64,000 nucleotides of DNA, from assembly GCF_014467015.1 (NCBI RefSeq), contig NZ_CP058559.1, positions 1,550,001-1,614,000 on the forward strand. Reading direction: 5' to 3'. Numbering within the stretch: the first letter of the stretch is position 1; each line of letters opens with the position of its first letter. The notes beneath the pieces were generated by a model. It was not told where the DNA came from. It did no database searches and saw nothing but the letters and a program-made list of their open reading frames with translations. The DNA comes from Alkalicella caledoniensis (GTDB lineage: Bacteria; Bacillota; Proteinivoracia; Proteinivoracales; Proteinivoracaceae). The position numbers and the translations under genes were made by a program. Positions 25,284 through 34,310 of this stretch are shown here, in pieces.

Positions 25284-26081
25284 TTAGCTGCTAGCGCTTT
25301 TATAATTCTTCAGTCCCAACTTCCAAAGTCCAAGGGTAATGGCAGTAAATATTATCACTATTCCCGTGGCATATCCCAATTGCATTATAGATAAACTCTC
25401 AGTAAAAAACTGTGTAGGAATAGTTGCCATGATTCCATAGGGGAGAAATAAATAAAAAATCACTTTAAAAGCTCCTTCAAAAAGCACCCCTGGTATTTTC
25501 ATACATAAAGTTATTAATTCTCCTTCTAATCTTTCCAATGCTGATGCTTGTATTACAAAAAATGCAATTGTCCTTAATAGTACCATGGTGTCATAGTAAA
25601 GGATAAGCATTAGGTTTACTAAAATTATATAACCTAACACCATTGACGCCGTTATTTCTAATGTCATCCCTGAAACAGCATAAATCAGTATCCCAATACT
25701 TCCTAAAACAAGGGGGAATGAACCCAAGTTTATGTTTTCAAATGATAGATATAGTAGAGGCTTAACAGGTTTTGTAATATATAGGTCTAACTGTCCTGAG
25801 CTTATTTTATGGGGTATAGAAATTATCCCAAAGAAGAAAAATGTCATATTCAAGGCATTTATCAGTGAGAAAGTACCTATAAAAAACAGCATTTGTTGGC
25901 GGTCCCAGCCCCCTATACTATCAACTTGTGAGTATATAGATGAAAACATTAGTAGCTGAATCAAAAACATAATCCCATCAACAAAGAATGCTCCGAAAAA
26001 CGAGAATCTAAAAGCCATGGTCCTAGCGAGCTTCAATTTAAATAATATATATAAAAATCTCAGTTGTCCTTTTAATCCCAT
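25284..26081 (-). CDS. ABC-2 family export permease (COG3694-like)
   Basis: A 265-residue membrane protein with six helices, beginning MGLKGQLRFLYILFKLKLARTMAFRF and containing GQLDLYITKPVKPLLYLSFE, the conserved cytoplasmic segment of this permease type. The ATG at 26081 is chosen; a longer frame to 26102 overlaps the upstream gene. It is the second of two paired permeases that work with the COG4586-like ATPase upstream. It is intact, but its two partners carry frameshifts, so the complex may be dead. Confidence 0.83.
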   Translation of the reverse strand: MGLKGQLRFLYILFKLKLARTMAFRFSFFGAFFVDGIMFLIQLLMFSSIYSQVDSIGGWDRQQMLFFIGTFSLINALNMTFFFFGIISIPHKISSGQLDLYITKPVKPLLYLSFENINLGSFPLVLGSIGILIYAVSGMTLEITASMVLGYIILVNLMLILYYDTMVLLRTIAFFVIQASALERLEGELITLCMKIPGVLFEGAFKVIFYLFLPYGIMATIPTQFFTESLSIMQLGYATGIVIIFTAITLGLWKLGLKNYKSASS

Positions 26082-26082
26082 A

Positions 26083-26876
26083 TTAAATCCCCACCCCATC
26101 ATATTTAGTTCTTAACCTTTTATAGGTTAATTTATTTAATAACCAAAAAGCTAGATTCCAGATAATTAGGGTAACAAGGCCTACTGTTATTTCCCCTTCA
26201 TTTTCCCCCATTAACAACATGGATGGGAGATATATTATATAATAGAAAGGGAAATATCTCATAATATCTTGCACGAGTGTGGGAAGTAGCCCTAGGGGTA
26301 TAAGTGATCCTGTTACAAACTGCATTATATTATCCTTTATCATCATGAACATACCAGTATCAAGAAACTTAAATGCTAATATTCCTATATAGAAGTTGAG
26401 CTGCATCATAAACAATAAACCCAGTCCGCATATAACAAGTGTAGATAGGAGTGTAAATGGATTATATGATATAACAAATTTAACCCTAAATACAAACACC
26501 CATAGTACTGCTGCTATTAAGTTAAAAGACAACAAAAATACCGAGACACCTACTGTTTGAGAAACAAAATATCCAAATACACCCATTGGTCTAACCATAT
26601 ACTTTGAAAACTGTCCACCTCTAATTTCTCTTGAGATCTGCCCTCCTGTACCTGACGACTGGTCAAGTTGTGCTATAAAGGAACCTATGATGTAGTAGGA
26701 AATCATAGTGTTGAATGTAAATCCTGCCACCACAGCACGGTTATCAAAAATAGCACCCCATAGTACGTATGCTAGATAATCTTTGAAATAGTAAATATCA
26801 TACTAATAATTGTGTCGAATCTATACGCTAGCTGAGCTTTAAACAAAACCTTTGCTGTTTCTATATACTTTCTCAT
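26083..26876 (-). pseudogene. ABC-2 family permease (COG4587-like), frameshifted
   Basis: Reading from ATG at 26876, which overlaps the ATPase stop as ATGA, gives MRKYIETAKVLFKAQLAYRF and then a stop near 26772. The downstream frame continues IYYFKDYLAYVLWGAIFDNR and runs on to 26083, with GGQFSKYMVRPMG as in functional family members. The offset (143 bases between the two frame anchors) equals one missing base near 26775-26810. A start at GTG 26733 would give a 216-residue protein lacking the first helix. Assembly error and true decay cannot be told apart here. Confidence 0.8.
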
Positions 26877-27895
26877 TCATTTACCACCCCTTTTATCTCT
26901 GACTTTACTTCACTATTACTAGACATTTTACTTTCATATATCCGTTCAACCACGTTTCCGATATCCTCTTCTTCAATGGATATATCACTTATTTCTCCAT
27001 TTGACATGATGGCTTTTAATACTTCTCGCACATCATTTTTTTGTGCCCTAAATGTTAGTTTTAAAGGATTTTGGTCAATTATCTCTACGTCAAATGGTGG
27101 TACATAGTTTACCGGATCATCAAATGATACTCTGATGACTTTATGGGTTTGATAACGGTTAAACAAAGTATCTAAATCGCCGTCGTATATCTTTGTCCCC
27201 CATTAACAACAACGCATCTTTTGCATAGACTTTTGATATCTTCCATGTAGTGACTTGTTAAGATAATTGTAGTCTTTTTTCCCATATTTACTTGTTTTAA
27301 GAAACCCCTAATTTGCTTTTGGGCCATGGCATCTAAACCAATTGTAGGTTCATCGAGAAATAATATCTTGGGATTGTGTAAGAGTGCTGCAATAAGCTCC
27401 ATCTTCATCCTTTCACCTAAAGACAATGTTCGAACTTGCACATTTAGATATTTTTCAACACCAAATAACTCAATAAAGTACTCTAGGTTTTTCCGATATT
27501 CCCTATCAGGTATGTTATATATTTCTTTAAATAGCAAGAATGAATCCGCCGCTGTTAGCTCAAAAAATAACTGACTTTTTTGTCCCATTACCACTGCATA
27601 TTGCCTCTTGTATTCATTCTTTAGGTCATTTGGAGTGTACCCTAGAACTGAAATCTCACCACTTGTTGGTGCAATGATACCTGTAAGCATTTTTATTAGG
27701 GTTGTTTTACCAGCCCCATTAGGTCCTATAAGACCCACGAACTCACCTTCGTTAATTTCAAGAATCGAAGGCTTTTACAGCTTCTTTAATTATTTTCTCC
27801 CGACTAAATAGGCTTTTAATACTACCCCTTAATCCTTCTTCCTTTTGAAATCTTTCATAGGTTTTAGTTAAACCTCGTGTTTTTATAATTGACAT
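26873..27895 (-). pseudogene. ABC transporter ATP-binding protein (COG4586-like), two frameshifts
   Basis: Three frames are needed. From ATG 27895 comes MSIIKTRGLTKTYERFQ to AVKAFDS and a stop at 27758. Frame two gives EINEGEFVGLIGPNGAGKTT, signature LSLGERMKMEL and Walker B ILFLDEPTIGLD, ending at 27172. Frame three gives IYDGDLDTLFNRYQ and the C-terminal domain to 26873. The joins imply one extra base near 27760 and one missing base near 27185-27200. Without them the protein would be about 340 residues, normal for this family. Confidence 0.85.
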
Positions 27896-27986
27896 TTTTT
27901 TATATCTTCCTTTCCTTTGCAGTTAGTTTCGTTTAAATTACTCAGTCTGTTAGGACACGCACTAATGACCTGAACCTATAATAAAT

Positions 27987-28046
27987 AAAAATGCCCGCGG
28001 GAAGACACACCACACCTTAAAAAAGTGCAGATTGCTCCTGCGGGCA
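27987..28046 (-). terminator. Leader terminator 2 before the ABC-2 exporter
   Basis: GCCCGC / GCGGGC closes a long imperfect hairpin (inner GGAG / CTTCC and GCAC / GTGT) followed by TTTTT on the minus strand, about 90 bases before the ATPase start. It may be the off-state of a regulatory leader. Confidence 0.65.
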
Positions 28047-28132
28047 GAAATATGGAATATCATATTGTTTGACAGTTATCCAGAGGGGTTAATTGCTATA
28101 TGTTATTAAGCCCAGGTAACTGAATTTATAAT

Positions 28133-28160
28133 AAAAAGCATGGCAAATTACCTGCCATGC
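28133..28160 (-). terminator. Leader terminator 1 before the ABC-2 exporter
   Basis: GCATGGCA / TGCCATGC stem with a TTTTT tail on the minus strand, about 65 bases after the three-way-junction RNA. Two terminators in series precede the ABC operon. The 28047-28132 stretch between them shows no frame or motif. Confidence 0.75.
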
Positions 28161-28224
28161 TCCACATTTATATACATAAGTAGTTAAATGTTATTCCAAG
28201 ATATATTTGAAGCAGTCTGTAAAG

Positions 28225-28314
28225 GTAATGTCTTTTCAGGCACAACAAAAACACGGGCTACTCCCGCCCCATGTGCCTCTTACAACCTATTTAATTAGTT
28301 GTAAACCTCATTAC
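28225..28314 (-). ncRNA. Structured leader RNA, putative three-way junction
   Basis: On the minus strand GTAATG (28309-28314) pairs with CATTAC (28225-28230). Inside, TTACAAC / GTTGTAA and GGCACA / TGTGCC form two further helices, the second topped by GGGC / GCCC. I could not match it to a riboswitch class I know. It sits between a promoter-like sequence and a terminator, upstream of an ABC exporter, which is the layout of a riboswitch or small RNA. Confidence 0.45.
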
Positions 28315-28362
28315 ATACAGAACTGACAAACAAACACATCCTTTCAATCTTATTCTAATTAA

Positions 28363-28391
28363 ACATTACCATATGCTAAAAAAATATTCAA
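28363..28391 (-). promoter_or_regulatory. Promoter of the structured leader
   Basis: TTGAAT (28386-28391), 17-base spacer, TAATGT (28363-28368), minus strand. The -10 is weak. Confidence 0.4.
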
Positions 28392-28440
28392 CGGGAATAT
28401 TATTAACAAATTATTAACTCTATACTACCCAATTTAAAAT

Positions 28441-29088
28441 TTAGTCTTTAACCACAAGCCCTAAGATCTTTGAAAATTCAATGGCTTGTAATGGCGAGAC
28501 TACTGCACCTTTAAGATTTTCTGGGCGTATGTTCATCCCTTCTACATTTGAGCTACTTAGGTCTATGCCATTAAGCGAAGTGCCTGACATTTGGCTGAGC
28601 CTCATATTACATTCTTTGAAATCTACATTGGACACCTTGCTATCTTGAAAACTCGAGCTTTCAAAACTGCAATTAGCTAATGTGGATTTAGTAAGTTTAC
28701 AAAACCCAAATAATCCAAAGTTTACGTTACAATTTTCCATAAGAATATTTTGTAATGTAGCCTCAGTGAAATTTGTACCTAACAGTTTACAGTTTATAAA
28801 TTCCACCCTATGAACACTAGCCTCACTGAAGTCAACATTTGATAAGTCACAATCTACAAATCTCACATCCAATAGATTTGCTGACTTAAGTGTGGTGTCT
28901 ATAAAAGTTACCTTCTTAAAAACAACTCCATCGAACTTAACATTTGAAGCATGCTGGCTTTCGAAAACCCAGTTGGATAAATATACATCCCTTAAAGTAT
29001 CTTCGTCTTCAATTTCATATATTTCTGTTACAGCCATTTCTATATCATCTATAAGTTTTGGTTTTTCCACTCTATTTTTTTTATTCAT
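28441..29088 (-). CDS. Pentapeptide repeat protein
   Basis: A 215-residue protein with A(D/N)LXX-like repeats from about residue 45 to 195, for example CDLSNVDFSEASVHRVEF and CNMRLSQMSGTSLNGIDL, forming a right-handed quadrilateral helix. The C-terminal GAVVSPLQAIEFSKILGL resembles the cap of Qnr/MfpA-size proteins, which mimic DNA and protect gyrase. Length fits that group, but the family is broad and quinolone protection is not shown. It is 23 bases downstream of the TSUP gene. Confidence 0.85.
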   Translation of the reverse strand: MNKKNRVEKPKLIDDIEMAVTEIYEIEDEDTLRDVYLSNWVFESQHASNVKFDGVVFKKVTFIDTTLKSANLLDVRFVDCDLSNVDFSEASVHRVEFINCKLLGTNFTEATLQNILMENCNVNFGLFGFCKLTKSTLANCSFESSSFQDSKVSNVDFKECNMRLSQMSGTSLNGIDLSSSNVEGMNIRPENLKGAVVSPLQAIEFSKILGLVVKD

Positions 29089-29111
29089 GTTTATCTCCTT
29101 TGCAGGTTTTT

Positions 29112-29846
29112 CTAAATACCTGACACTATGGATAGTAACCCCATGGCCATTATTAGGCTCATTGCAAGTTTCTTAAATAAGAGTTCATCTACCTTGTTCC
29201 CTACACCTATGCCCAGTAAAGTCCCTACAATGAGTCCTGGGAATAAATAAGCAGAATAGTTAACCACTTCTTGGGTAATAAGACCGCTAAAAAAATATGT
29301 TGGTATTGTAATTACATTCAAAATCCAAAAATATAAAGTTAAGTTCGCTCTAAATATTTGCTTTTCAACACCTTGATTGGACAGAAAAAGTACTAGTGGA
29401 GGCCCTGCCAGTGAAACACTGCCATTTAATAACCCACTCACTAGACCAATTGGCATATATGATAGTTTTTCATTCTTAACTTTAAATTTGTATCCAAGAA
29501 AGTTAGCTAATGTAGATATGGTTATGATGACTCCTATTATGATTTTCAAAGTATTTTCATCCATAATTTTTAACAAATGAGCCCCAAAGGGGGTTGCTAT
29601 TATGCCAAATATGGCAACAATATATATTCGTTTTAGGTTGATATGCTGTCTAATATTATAAAGAATTATGGAGTTCAGTATAAAGCTATAAATGATTAAG
29701 ACAGGCACGATAATTCTTAAAGGTAGAAACAACCCTAGTAAAGGAAGTGCAAGTAATGAAAAACCAAAACTTGCTATCCCTTGAGTCATTGAAGAAAAAA
29801 ATATAATAATAGCCCCTATTAAAGTCTGCAAAATTAAACTATCCAA
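29112..29846 (-). CDS. TauE/SafE (TSUP) family membrane transporter
   Basis: 244 residues with about eight helices in two inverted halves; typical motifs are SSMTQGIASFGFSLLALPLLGLFLP near the N terminus and GLVSGLLNGSVSLAGPPLVLFL in the second half. The family exports sulfite, sulfoacetate or related organosulfur anions. Co-directional with the pentapeptide gene, with no obvious functional link. Confidence 0.88.
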   Translation of the reverse strand: MDSLILQTLIGAIIIFFSSMTQGIASFGFSLLALPLLGLFLPLRIIVPVLIIYSFILNSIILYNIRQHINLKRIYIVAIFGIIATPFGAHLLKIMDENTLKIIIGVIITISTLANFLGYKFKVKNEKLSYMPIGLVSGLLNGSVSLAGPPLVLFLSNQGVEKQIFRANLTLYFWILNVITIPTYFFSGLITQEVVNYSAYLFPGLIVGTLLGIGVGNKVDELLFKKLAMSLIMAMGLLSIVSGI

Positions 29847-30033
29847 GTTATTTCATCTCCCATTTTTGATTTACTATATACTATGATACCATACTTCTTC
29901 TGAACTTGGCCCCTTTAAAATATTATAATTAGCAAAATATCTTTTACATAATATCCCTTTAGAATTGAATAAGCACTCTTTGTTATAGAAAGACTAATAG
30001 AGATAAAATTCACCTATCAAGGAGGCTTTTAGT

Positions 30034-32160
30034 ATGTCAGATAAGGATATTGAAAAATCTTTTGAACGCAGTGCTGAAAGGATGCGCGGAGACAACAAGA
30101 CCTTTGCATCAGATTTGACTGACCAGGATTATAATGATCCTGAGCGCCATCAAGACCATGACATGAAAATTGAATACAGCAGAATCGAAAAATCCCCTTC
30201 CATGGAACAGGTTCATGCTTGGCAAAGGGAACATATCAAAAAAGACGATCAGTCTAAAGAAGGCTATCCTCTAAACACTATTATAGATCCAGCCATGCGT
30301 GAAATGTATCAGGTAGTACATAATGCAGGCATGACTAATGTTTTTGATCGTTTTAGTGAGCAGCAACCCACTCAATGCAAATTCTGTATAGAAGGATTAT
30401 CTTGCCAGCTTTGTGCCAATGGTCCTTGTAGAATTAGTAAAAAAGCTCCTAGGGGTGTTTGTGGTGTTGACGCTCATACAATGGTGGCAAGAAACTTCAT
30501 GTACCGCCATGTCACAATAGGAACATCTGCAAACATTTTCCACTGTCACCAAGCAGCAAGAACATTAAAGGCGGCTGGAGAAAGCCCAGACAGCGGTTTA
30601 AAGATACGCGATGCAGAGAAGCTTAAGAAATATGCGGATATGGCCGGCCTTGATGCAAATCAACCCATTGAAAAGCTAGCTATTGATTTTGCACAATGGG
30701 TAATGGATGATATCCATGCTCCTCATCATGTGGAGTCTAAGACCGTGGAAGCCTTCGCTCCAACTAAAAGAAAAGAGCTTTGGAGAAAGCTAGGCCTTTT
30801 CCCAGGGGGAGGATATAGCGAAGTAGCTTATTCTCAAACCCAATGTATGACAAACTTTAACTCTGATCCAATTGAGTTCTTACTTCGTTCCGTAAGACTT
30901 GGTATCGCCAATGAGTACCAAGGGTTATTCATGCTTAACATAATCCAAGAGATTTTAATGGGTACCCAAAAAATAGCTATGAAACAACAAAACATGGGCC
31001 TTTTAAAAGAAAACAAAATCAATATAATTACAAATGGGCATATGCCACTACTTGCCCATGTGGCAATAGACATTGCATCAACTGATGAGTGGCAACAAAA
31101 AGCCAAGGCTGCTGGCGCAGAAGGGATTCAAATTCTTGGTCATGTATGTGAAGGACAACAGCTTATTAACTATGAAGGTACACACAATCAGGCCGCTTAT
31201 GGTGGTCAAGAAGGTGAGTGGTTATCCCAAGAGTATCTTCTAGCTACTGGTGTAGTTGATTTATTCATGTTTGACTATAACTGTACTGTTCCTACAATGC
31301 CACTTTTCGCTAAGAAGTTTGGTACTAAGCTTTTAAGTACACATCCAGTTATTAAACTTCAAGGAACGGAAACCTTAGACTTTGTTCCAGAAAAAATGAA
31401 AGAGCAAGCCATCAAAGCATTAGATATGGCCATTGAAGCATATAAAGAAAGAAAATCCCAAAACAAAGAAACCTATATTCCACCACATGTTTCAGACTGC
31501 ATGGTTGGCTTTAGCACAGAGTCAGTAAAAGCAGCCTTAGGTGGTAGCTTCGATCCATTAATTGAACAAATAGCCAATGGGAATATCCGCGGTATTGCAA
31601 CTATAGTAGGTTGTACAACTGCAAGATATGGCCAAGGTGGTTCCAACATCTTTAAGATTACTAAAGGATTAATTGAAAATAACATTTTAGTACTATCAGG
31701 GGGATGTACATCTTCTGTTATGGAGTACACAGGACTTACAAATCCAAATGCTGCTGAGGAATGTGGCGACGGACTTAAGGCAGTGTGCCAACAGTTAGGA
31801 ATACCTCCAGTTCTAACATACGGTGCATGTGTTGATATCGGCAAAATGACACACACTGCTAAAGAGCTGGCAGACGCTTTAGATGTGGATACAAACATGC
31901 TACCACTGGTAATTGGGGCTCCTGAGTATCTAGAGCAAAAAGCTGTTGCTGATGCATGTACTGCTGTTGCATTAGGCTGGTTAGTACATGTGGCACCAGT
32001 TCCATCAATTACTGGTAGTGATGTTGTAGTAAAAACACTTACAGAAACAACAGAAACCCTAGGACTGGGTAAAGTAGTTGTAGAAATGGATGCAGAAAAA
32101 ACTATCCAAATCTATGTTGACCACATCGAGAAAAAACGTAAAGAGTTAGGTTTAAATTAA
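30034..32160 (+). CDS. cooS: Ni-Fe carbon monoxide dehydrogenase catalytic subunit
   Basis: The 708-residue anaerobic CODH oxidises CO to CO2 reversibly. Cysteines at 115, 118, 124, 127 and 132 (QCKFCIEGLSCQLCANGPC) supply the [4Fe-4S] B cluster. Candidate C-cluster ligands are His335, Cys372, Cys417, Cys527, Cys558 and Cys599 (VGCTTA, GGCTSS, GACVDIGKM). An extra N-terminal stretch of about 85 charged residues has no cysteine, so the usual D-cluster pair just before the B cluster seems absent. No cooF, cooC, acs or hydrogenase gene is adjacent. AAGGAGG lies before ATG. Electron partner unknown. Confidence 0.93.
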   Translation: MSDKDIEKSFERSAERMRGDNKTFASDLTDQDYNDPERHQDHDMKIEYSRIEKSPSMEQVHAWQREHIKKDDQSKEGYPLNTIIDPAMREMYQVVHNAGMTNVFDRFSEQQPTQCKFCIEGLSCQLCANGPCRISKKAPRGVCGVDAHTMVARNFMYRHVTIGTSANIFHCHQAARTLKAAGESPDSGLKIRDAEKLKKYADMAGLDANQPIEKLAIDFAQWVMDDIHAPHHVESKTVEAFAPTKRKELWRKLGLFPGGGYSEVAYSQTQCMTNFNSDPIEFLLRSVRLGIANEYQGLFMLNIIQEILMGTQKIAMKQQNMGLLKENKINIITNGHMPLLAHVAIDIASTDEWQQKAKAAGAEGIQILGHVCEGQQLINYEGTHNQAAYGGQEGEWLSQEYLLATGVVDLFMFDYNCTVPTMPLFAKKFGTKLLSTHPVIKLQGTETLDFVPEKMKEQAIKALDMAIEAYKERKSQNKETYIPPHVSDCMVGFSTESVKAALGGSFDPLIEQIANGNIRGIATIVGCTTARYGQGGSNIFKITKGLIENNILVLSGGCTSSVMEYTGLTNPNAAEECGDGLKAVCQQLGIPPVLTYGACVDIGKMTHTAKELADALDVDTNMLPLVIGAPEYLEQKAVADACTAVALGWLVHVAPVPSITGSDVVVKTLTETTETLGLGKVVVEMDAEKTIQIYVDHIEKKRKELGLN

Positions 32161-32181
32161 AAAGACAAAAAAAGAGGCATT

Positions 32182-32189
32182 CGTAAGAA
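32182..32189. repeat. Left target-site duplication of the IS1182-type element
   Basis: CGTAAGAA, identical to 33888-33895, directly abuts the left inverted repeat. The pair marks a recent, undisturbed insertion. Confidence 0.88.
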
Positions 32190-32242
32190 GAGGGCACTGA
32201 AAATCTTATGTATTTCATTTAAACAGAATAACTTGTACTAAA

Positions 32243-32288
32243 AAAAAACGACTCTCTATTCAAAATTTGAATCTAGAGTCGTTTTTTA
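32243..32288 (-). terminator. Transposase terminator, IS left end
   Basis: AAACGACTCT / AGAGTCGTTT with an inner ATTCAAA / TTTGAAT stem and A and T runs on both sides. Confidence 0.85.
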
Positions 32289-32319
32289 ATGATTATGCCA
32301 TTTTTTATTTCGCTTATTC

Positions 32320-33771
32320 TTAATCCATTATTTTTAAAATTCTTTTTAGGTTTACCGTAAATATTGACATAGCTCCCTGCATCTCCATGCCAATTAGACC
32401 CGAGGATTTTGAAACATCATACCCGTGTCTATGTTTTAATTCACTATTTTTTGCTTCTATTTTATAGCGCTCTTTAGATTTTTCTTTAAAGTAATCACTT
32501 TCTTGGAATTTCGCCTGCTCGGTATGTTCGTCAGATTTGATGCTTACGGAATAGGTCTTACTTTTAGCTCCAGATTTATAGCACCCTTCTTTTAAATGGC
32601 ATACCTTACACTTTTCTATATCAAAATAGTATGTGTCTGTTTGATTAGTGGAAAATTTTTTCTTCCCTTGGCGAGCTTTACGTATAGCCATATGGCCAGC
32701 CTTACATATATACATTCCAGCATCTTTATTAAAATCGAATTCATCTTCTTTTTTTCGGAAACCTTGTGTTACAGATGGGTTTAATTTGGCGACTAATTTT
32801 ATTTTTTTCTCTTTTGTATATTCAATGTTGCCTTTTTCAGAATATGCAGCATCACCGATAACAGTTTCAACTTTCATCCCAGCTTTTACACTTTTTTCTA
32901 TCAGTGTTTCTAATTGTTTCCCATCATTTTTTTCTCCGGTTGTAACTGTTGCAGCTGTAATAATTCTTTCTTCGCTTATGGCAATATGGGTTTTGTAACC
33001 AAAAAATGATGTATCGGCACTTTTATGACCTATTCTTGCATCTTGATCCTGAGATATTTGTAAGTGTTCAATATCATCAGCAACTGATTCTTTTAAAAGG
33101 TTCAATTGTTCCTTTACTTTTGGATATTGAGCAAAAGCATCTTCCTTTTCAACCACCTCAATAAGCTTGTGGCAATAGTCTATTTCAGCTTCTAAGGCAT
33201 CTGTTGTGTTTTTGGTAGGAAATTTATCCTTCATAGTTTCATCTATCTGATAAATAACTTTTCTCAGCTTTTTAGACCGATCCATCAGAATTTCTCTGGG
33301 GGATTTTTGATTGTAGCGCGCTCTTGTGTGGGTGGCATCCACGATAATGGATTTACTTTTGATGATTTCCTTTTCAATGGCTATTTCAACAGTTTTATTG
33401 ATAAGCATATCCAATAAGTTTATATTTTCTAAGCGTAGTTTTCGAAATTTCGTAAGAGAACTTGGCTCTATCACCGACTCTTCAGGAGCCATATTTAGAA
33501 AATACTTAAAGGACATGTCATATTTTGAGCGTTCCACCACATCTACATCCGACAAGTCATAAATCGTTTTTAGTAATAAATACTTAAACATGCGAATGGG
33601 ATCGATAGCATTTCTACCGTTATTATGGCAATATTTATCTTTAAGCTCACCATAAACAAAAGAGAAGTCGACCAGATCATTAATTCTACGGAGTAAATTT
33701 TCCTTTGGAACGACCAAATTATATATCTCCATATATGGACTTAAAATCATTGACTGTTGATTTTGTATCAT
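32320..33771 (-). CDS. IS1182-type DDE transposase
   Basis: About 483 residues: an N-terminal DUF772 domain (about 10-110: FVYGELKDKYCHNNGRNAIDPIRMFKYLLLK), then a DDE domain with VDATHTRARY, VIGDAAYSEKGN and a CxxC-type insert (CKVCHLKEGC), ending in SELKHRHGYDVSKSSGLIGMEMQGAM, the final acidic region. ATG at 33771 with GGGTGG upstream is preferred over GTG at 33780. The frame is intact, so it is potentially active. Confidence 0.93.
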   Translation of the reverse strand: MIQNQQSMILSPYMEIYNLVVPKENLLRRINDLVDFSFVYGELKDKYCHNNGRNAIDPIRMFKYLLLKTIYDLSDVDVVERSKYDMSFKYFLNMAPEESVIEPSSLTKFRKLRLENINLLDMLINKTVEIAIEKEIIKSKSIIVDATHTRARYNQKSPREILMDRSKKLRKVIYQIDETMKDKFPTKNTTDALEAEIDYCHKLIEVVEKEDAFAQYPKVKEQLNLLKESVADDIEHLQISQDQDARIGHKSADTSFFGYKTHIAISEERIITAATVTTGEKNDGKQLETLIEKSVKAGMKVETVIGDAAYSEKGNIEYTKEKKIKLVAKLNPSVTQGFRKKEDEFDFNKDAGMYICKAGHMAIRKARQGKKKFSTNQTDTYYFDIEKCKVCHLKEGCYKSGAKSKTYSVSIKSDEHTEQAKFQESDYFKEKSKERYKIEAKNSELKHRHGYDVSKSSGLIGMEMQGAMSIFTVNLKRILKIMD

Positions 33772-33812
33772 AGCACCCACCCAATTCTTAATTGATACTT
33801 CAATTATACAGC

Positions 33813-33858
33813 AAAAAAAGCATAATTACCTTAGTGTTTAAGGAATTATGCCTTTTTT
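33813..33858. terminator. Insulating hairpin at the IS right end
   Basis: AAAAAGCATAATT / AATTATGCCTTTTT stem, upstream of the transposase gene, likely stops entering transcription. Confidence 0.75.
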
Positions 33859-33887
33859 CGCTTTGAAGGGACTTTTTCAGTGCCCTC

Positions 33888-33895
33888 CGTAAGAA
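33888..33895. repeat. Right target-site duplication of the IS1182-type element
   Basis: CGTAAGAA, matching 32182-32189, directly after the right inverted repeat. The stretch 33909-34046 holds nothing recognisable. Confidence 0.88.
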
Positions 33896-34046
33896 TTAGC
33901 CTCTTTTTTATATCCAAAATTACTATATGTTTGTAAATCTAAATATCAATCTTTCACCATCAAAGGTTTCACCAATGGACTTCTGGTGTTTGAGTTATTT
34001 ATCCACCATATTATAGTTAGGAAAATCGCAAACTAGTTGCAAGCTT

Positions 34047-34310
34047 TTAGGTTTTTGAATATACAATTTTTTTAATGCTATCCATGGAGAGACAGAACTC
34101 CTCACCTAACTCATAGATACTTTTTCCTGTTTGGAATTTATCAAGTATCTCGTTGTTCCTAATCTTAAGCCTTTCCCTACTACCTGAACTTCCCCACTGT
34201 TTGCGTGTTCCCTCTGGCTTGGGAATATAGATCATTTCTCCCTGAACATATTTTTGTAATTCTTTTAGTAAGTGTTCAGGAATAACATTATCTGCATTAG
34301 TATATTTCAT
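34047..34310 (-). CDS. CD3324-like small helix-turn-helix protein, copy 1
   Basis: The 87-residue protein is a close paralogue of the one at 40004-40273: both have an N-terminal MKY..A.NV.P..LL segment, QGEMIYIPKPEG and a C-terminal helix-turn-helix (GKSIYELGEEFCLSMDSIKKIVYS). ATG at 34310 is preferred from the paralogue alignment. The frame extends upstream to 34415 with a CNNC motif, which the paralogue lacks. Likely a DNA-binding regulator, target unknown. An AATGGCAATT / AATTGCCATT inverted repeat lies about 85 bp upstream. Confidence 0.75.
   Translation of the reverse strand: MKYTNADNVIPEHLLKELQKYVQGEMIYIPKPEGTRKQWGSSGSRERLKIRNNEILDKFQTGKSIYELGEEFCLSMDSIKKIVYSKT

Larger units (their letters stand above)
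32190..33887. mobile_element. IS1182-family insertion sequence, 1698 bp
   Basis: Terminal inverted repeats GAGGGCACTGAAAA at both ends, one transposase on the minus strand, and CGTAAGAA target duplications. Internal hairpins near each end (32243-32288 and 33813-33858) insulate the transposase from outside transcription. It sits inside the loop of the cooS terminator, whose half stems are at 32168-32179 and 33898-33908. Confidence 0.92.

Noticed and set aside
27172-27738. Treating the middle ATPase fragment as a complete gene
   Set aside because: It begins inside strand one of the fold just before Walker A and lacks the N-terminal and C-terminal domains found in adjacent frames.
28225-28314. 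Assignment to the yybP-ykoY (Mn2+) or purine riboswitch class
   Set aside because: GGGAGTAG recalls the yybP start, but the second conserved loop and partner bases are absent; purine kissing loops are not present.
28441-29088. Calling the pentapeptide protein a Qnr quinolone-resistance gene
   Set aside because: Size and end cap fit, but the family is broad and no gyrase-loop or conserved Qnr residues could be confirmed by eye.
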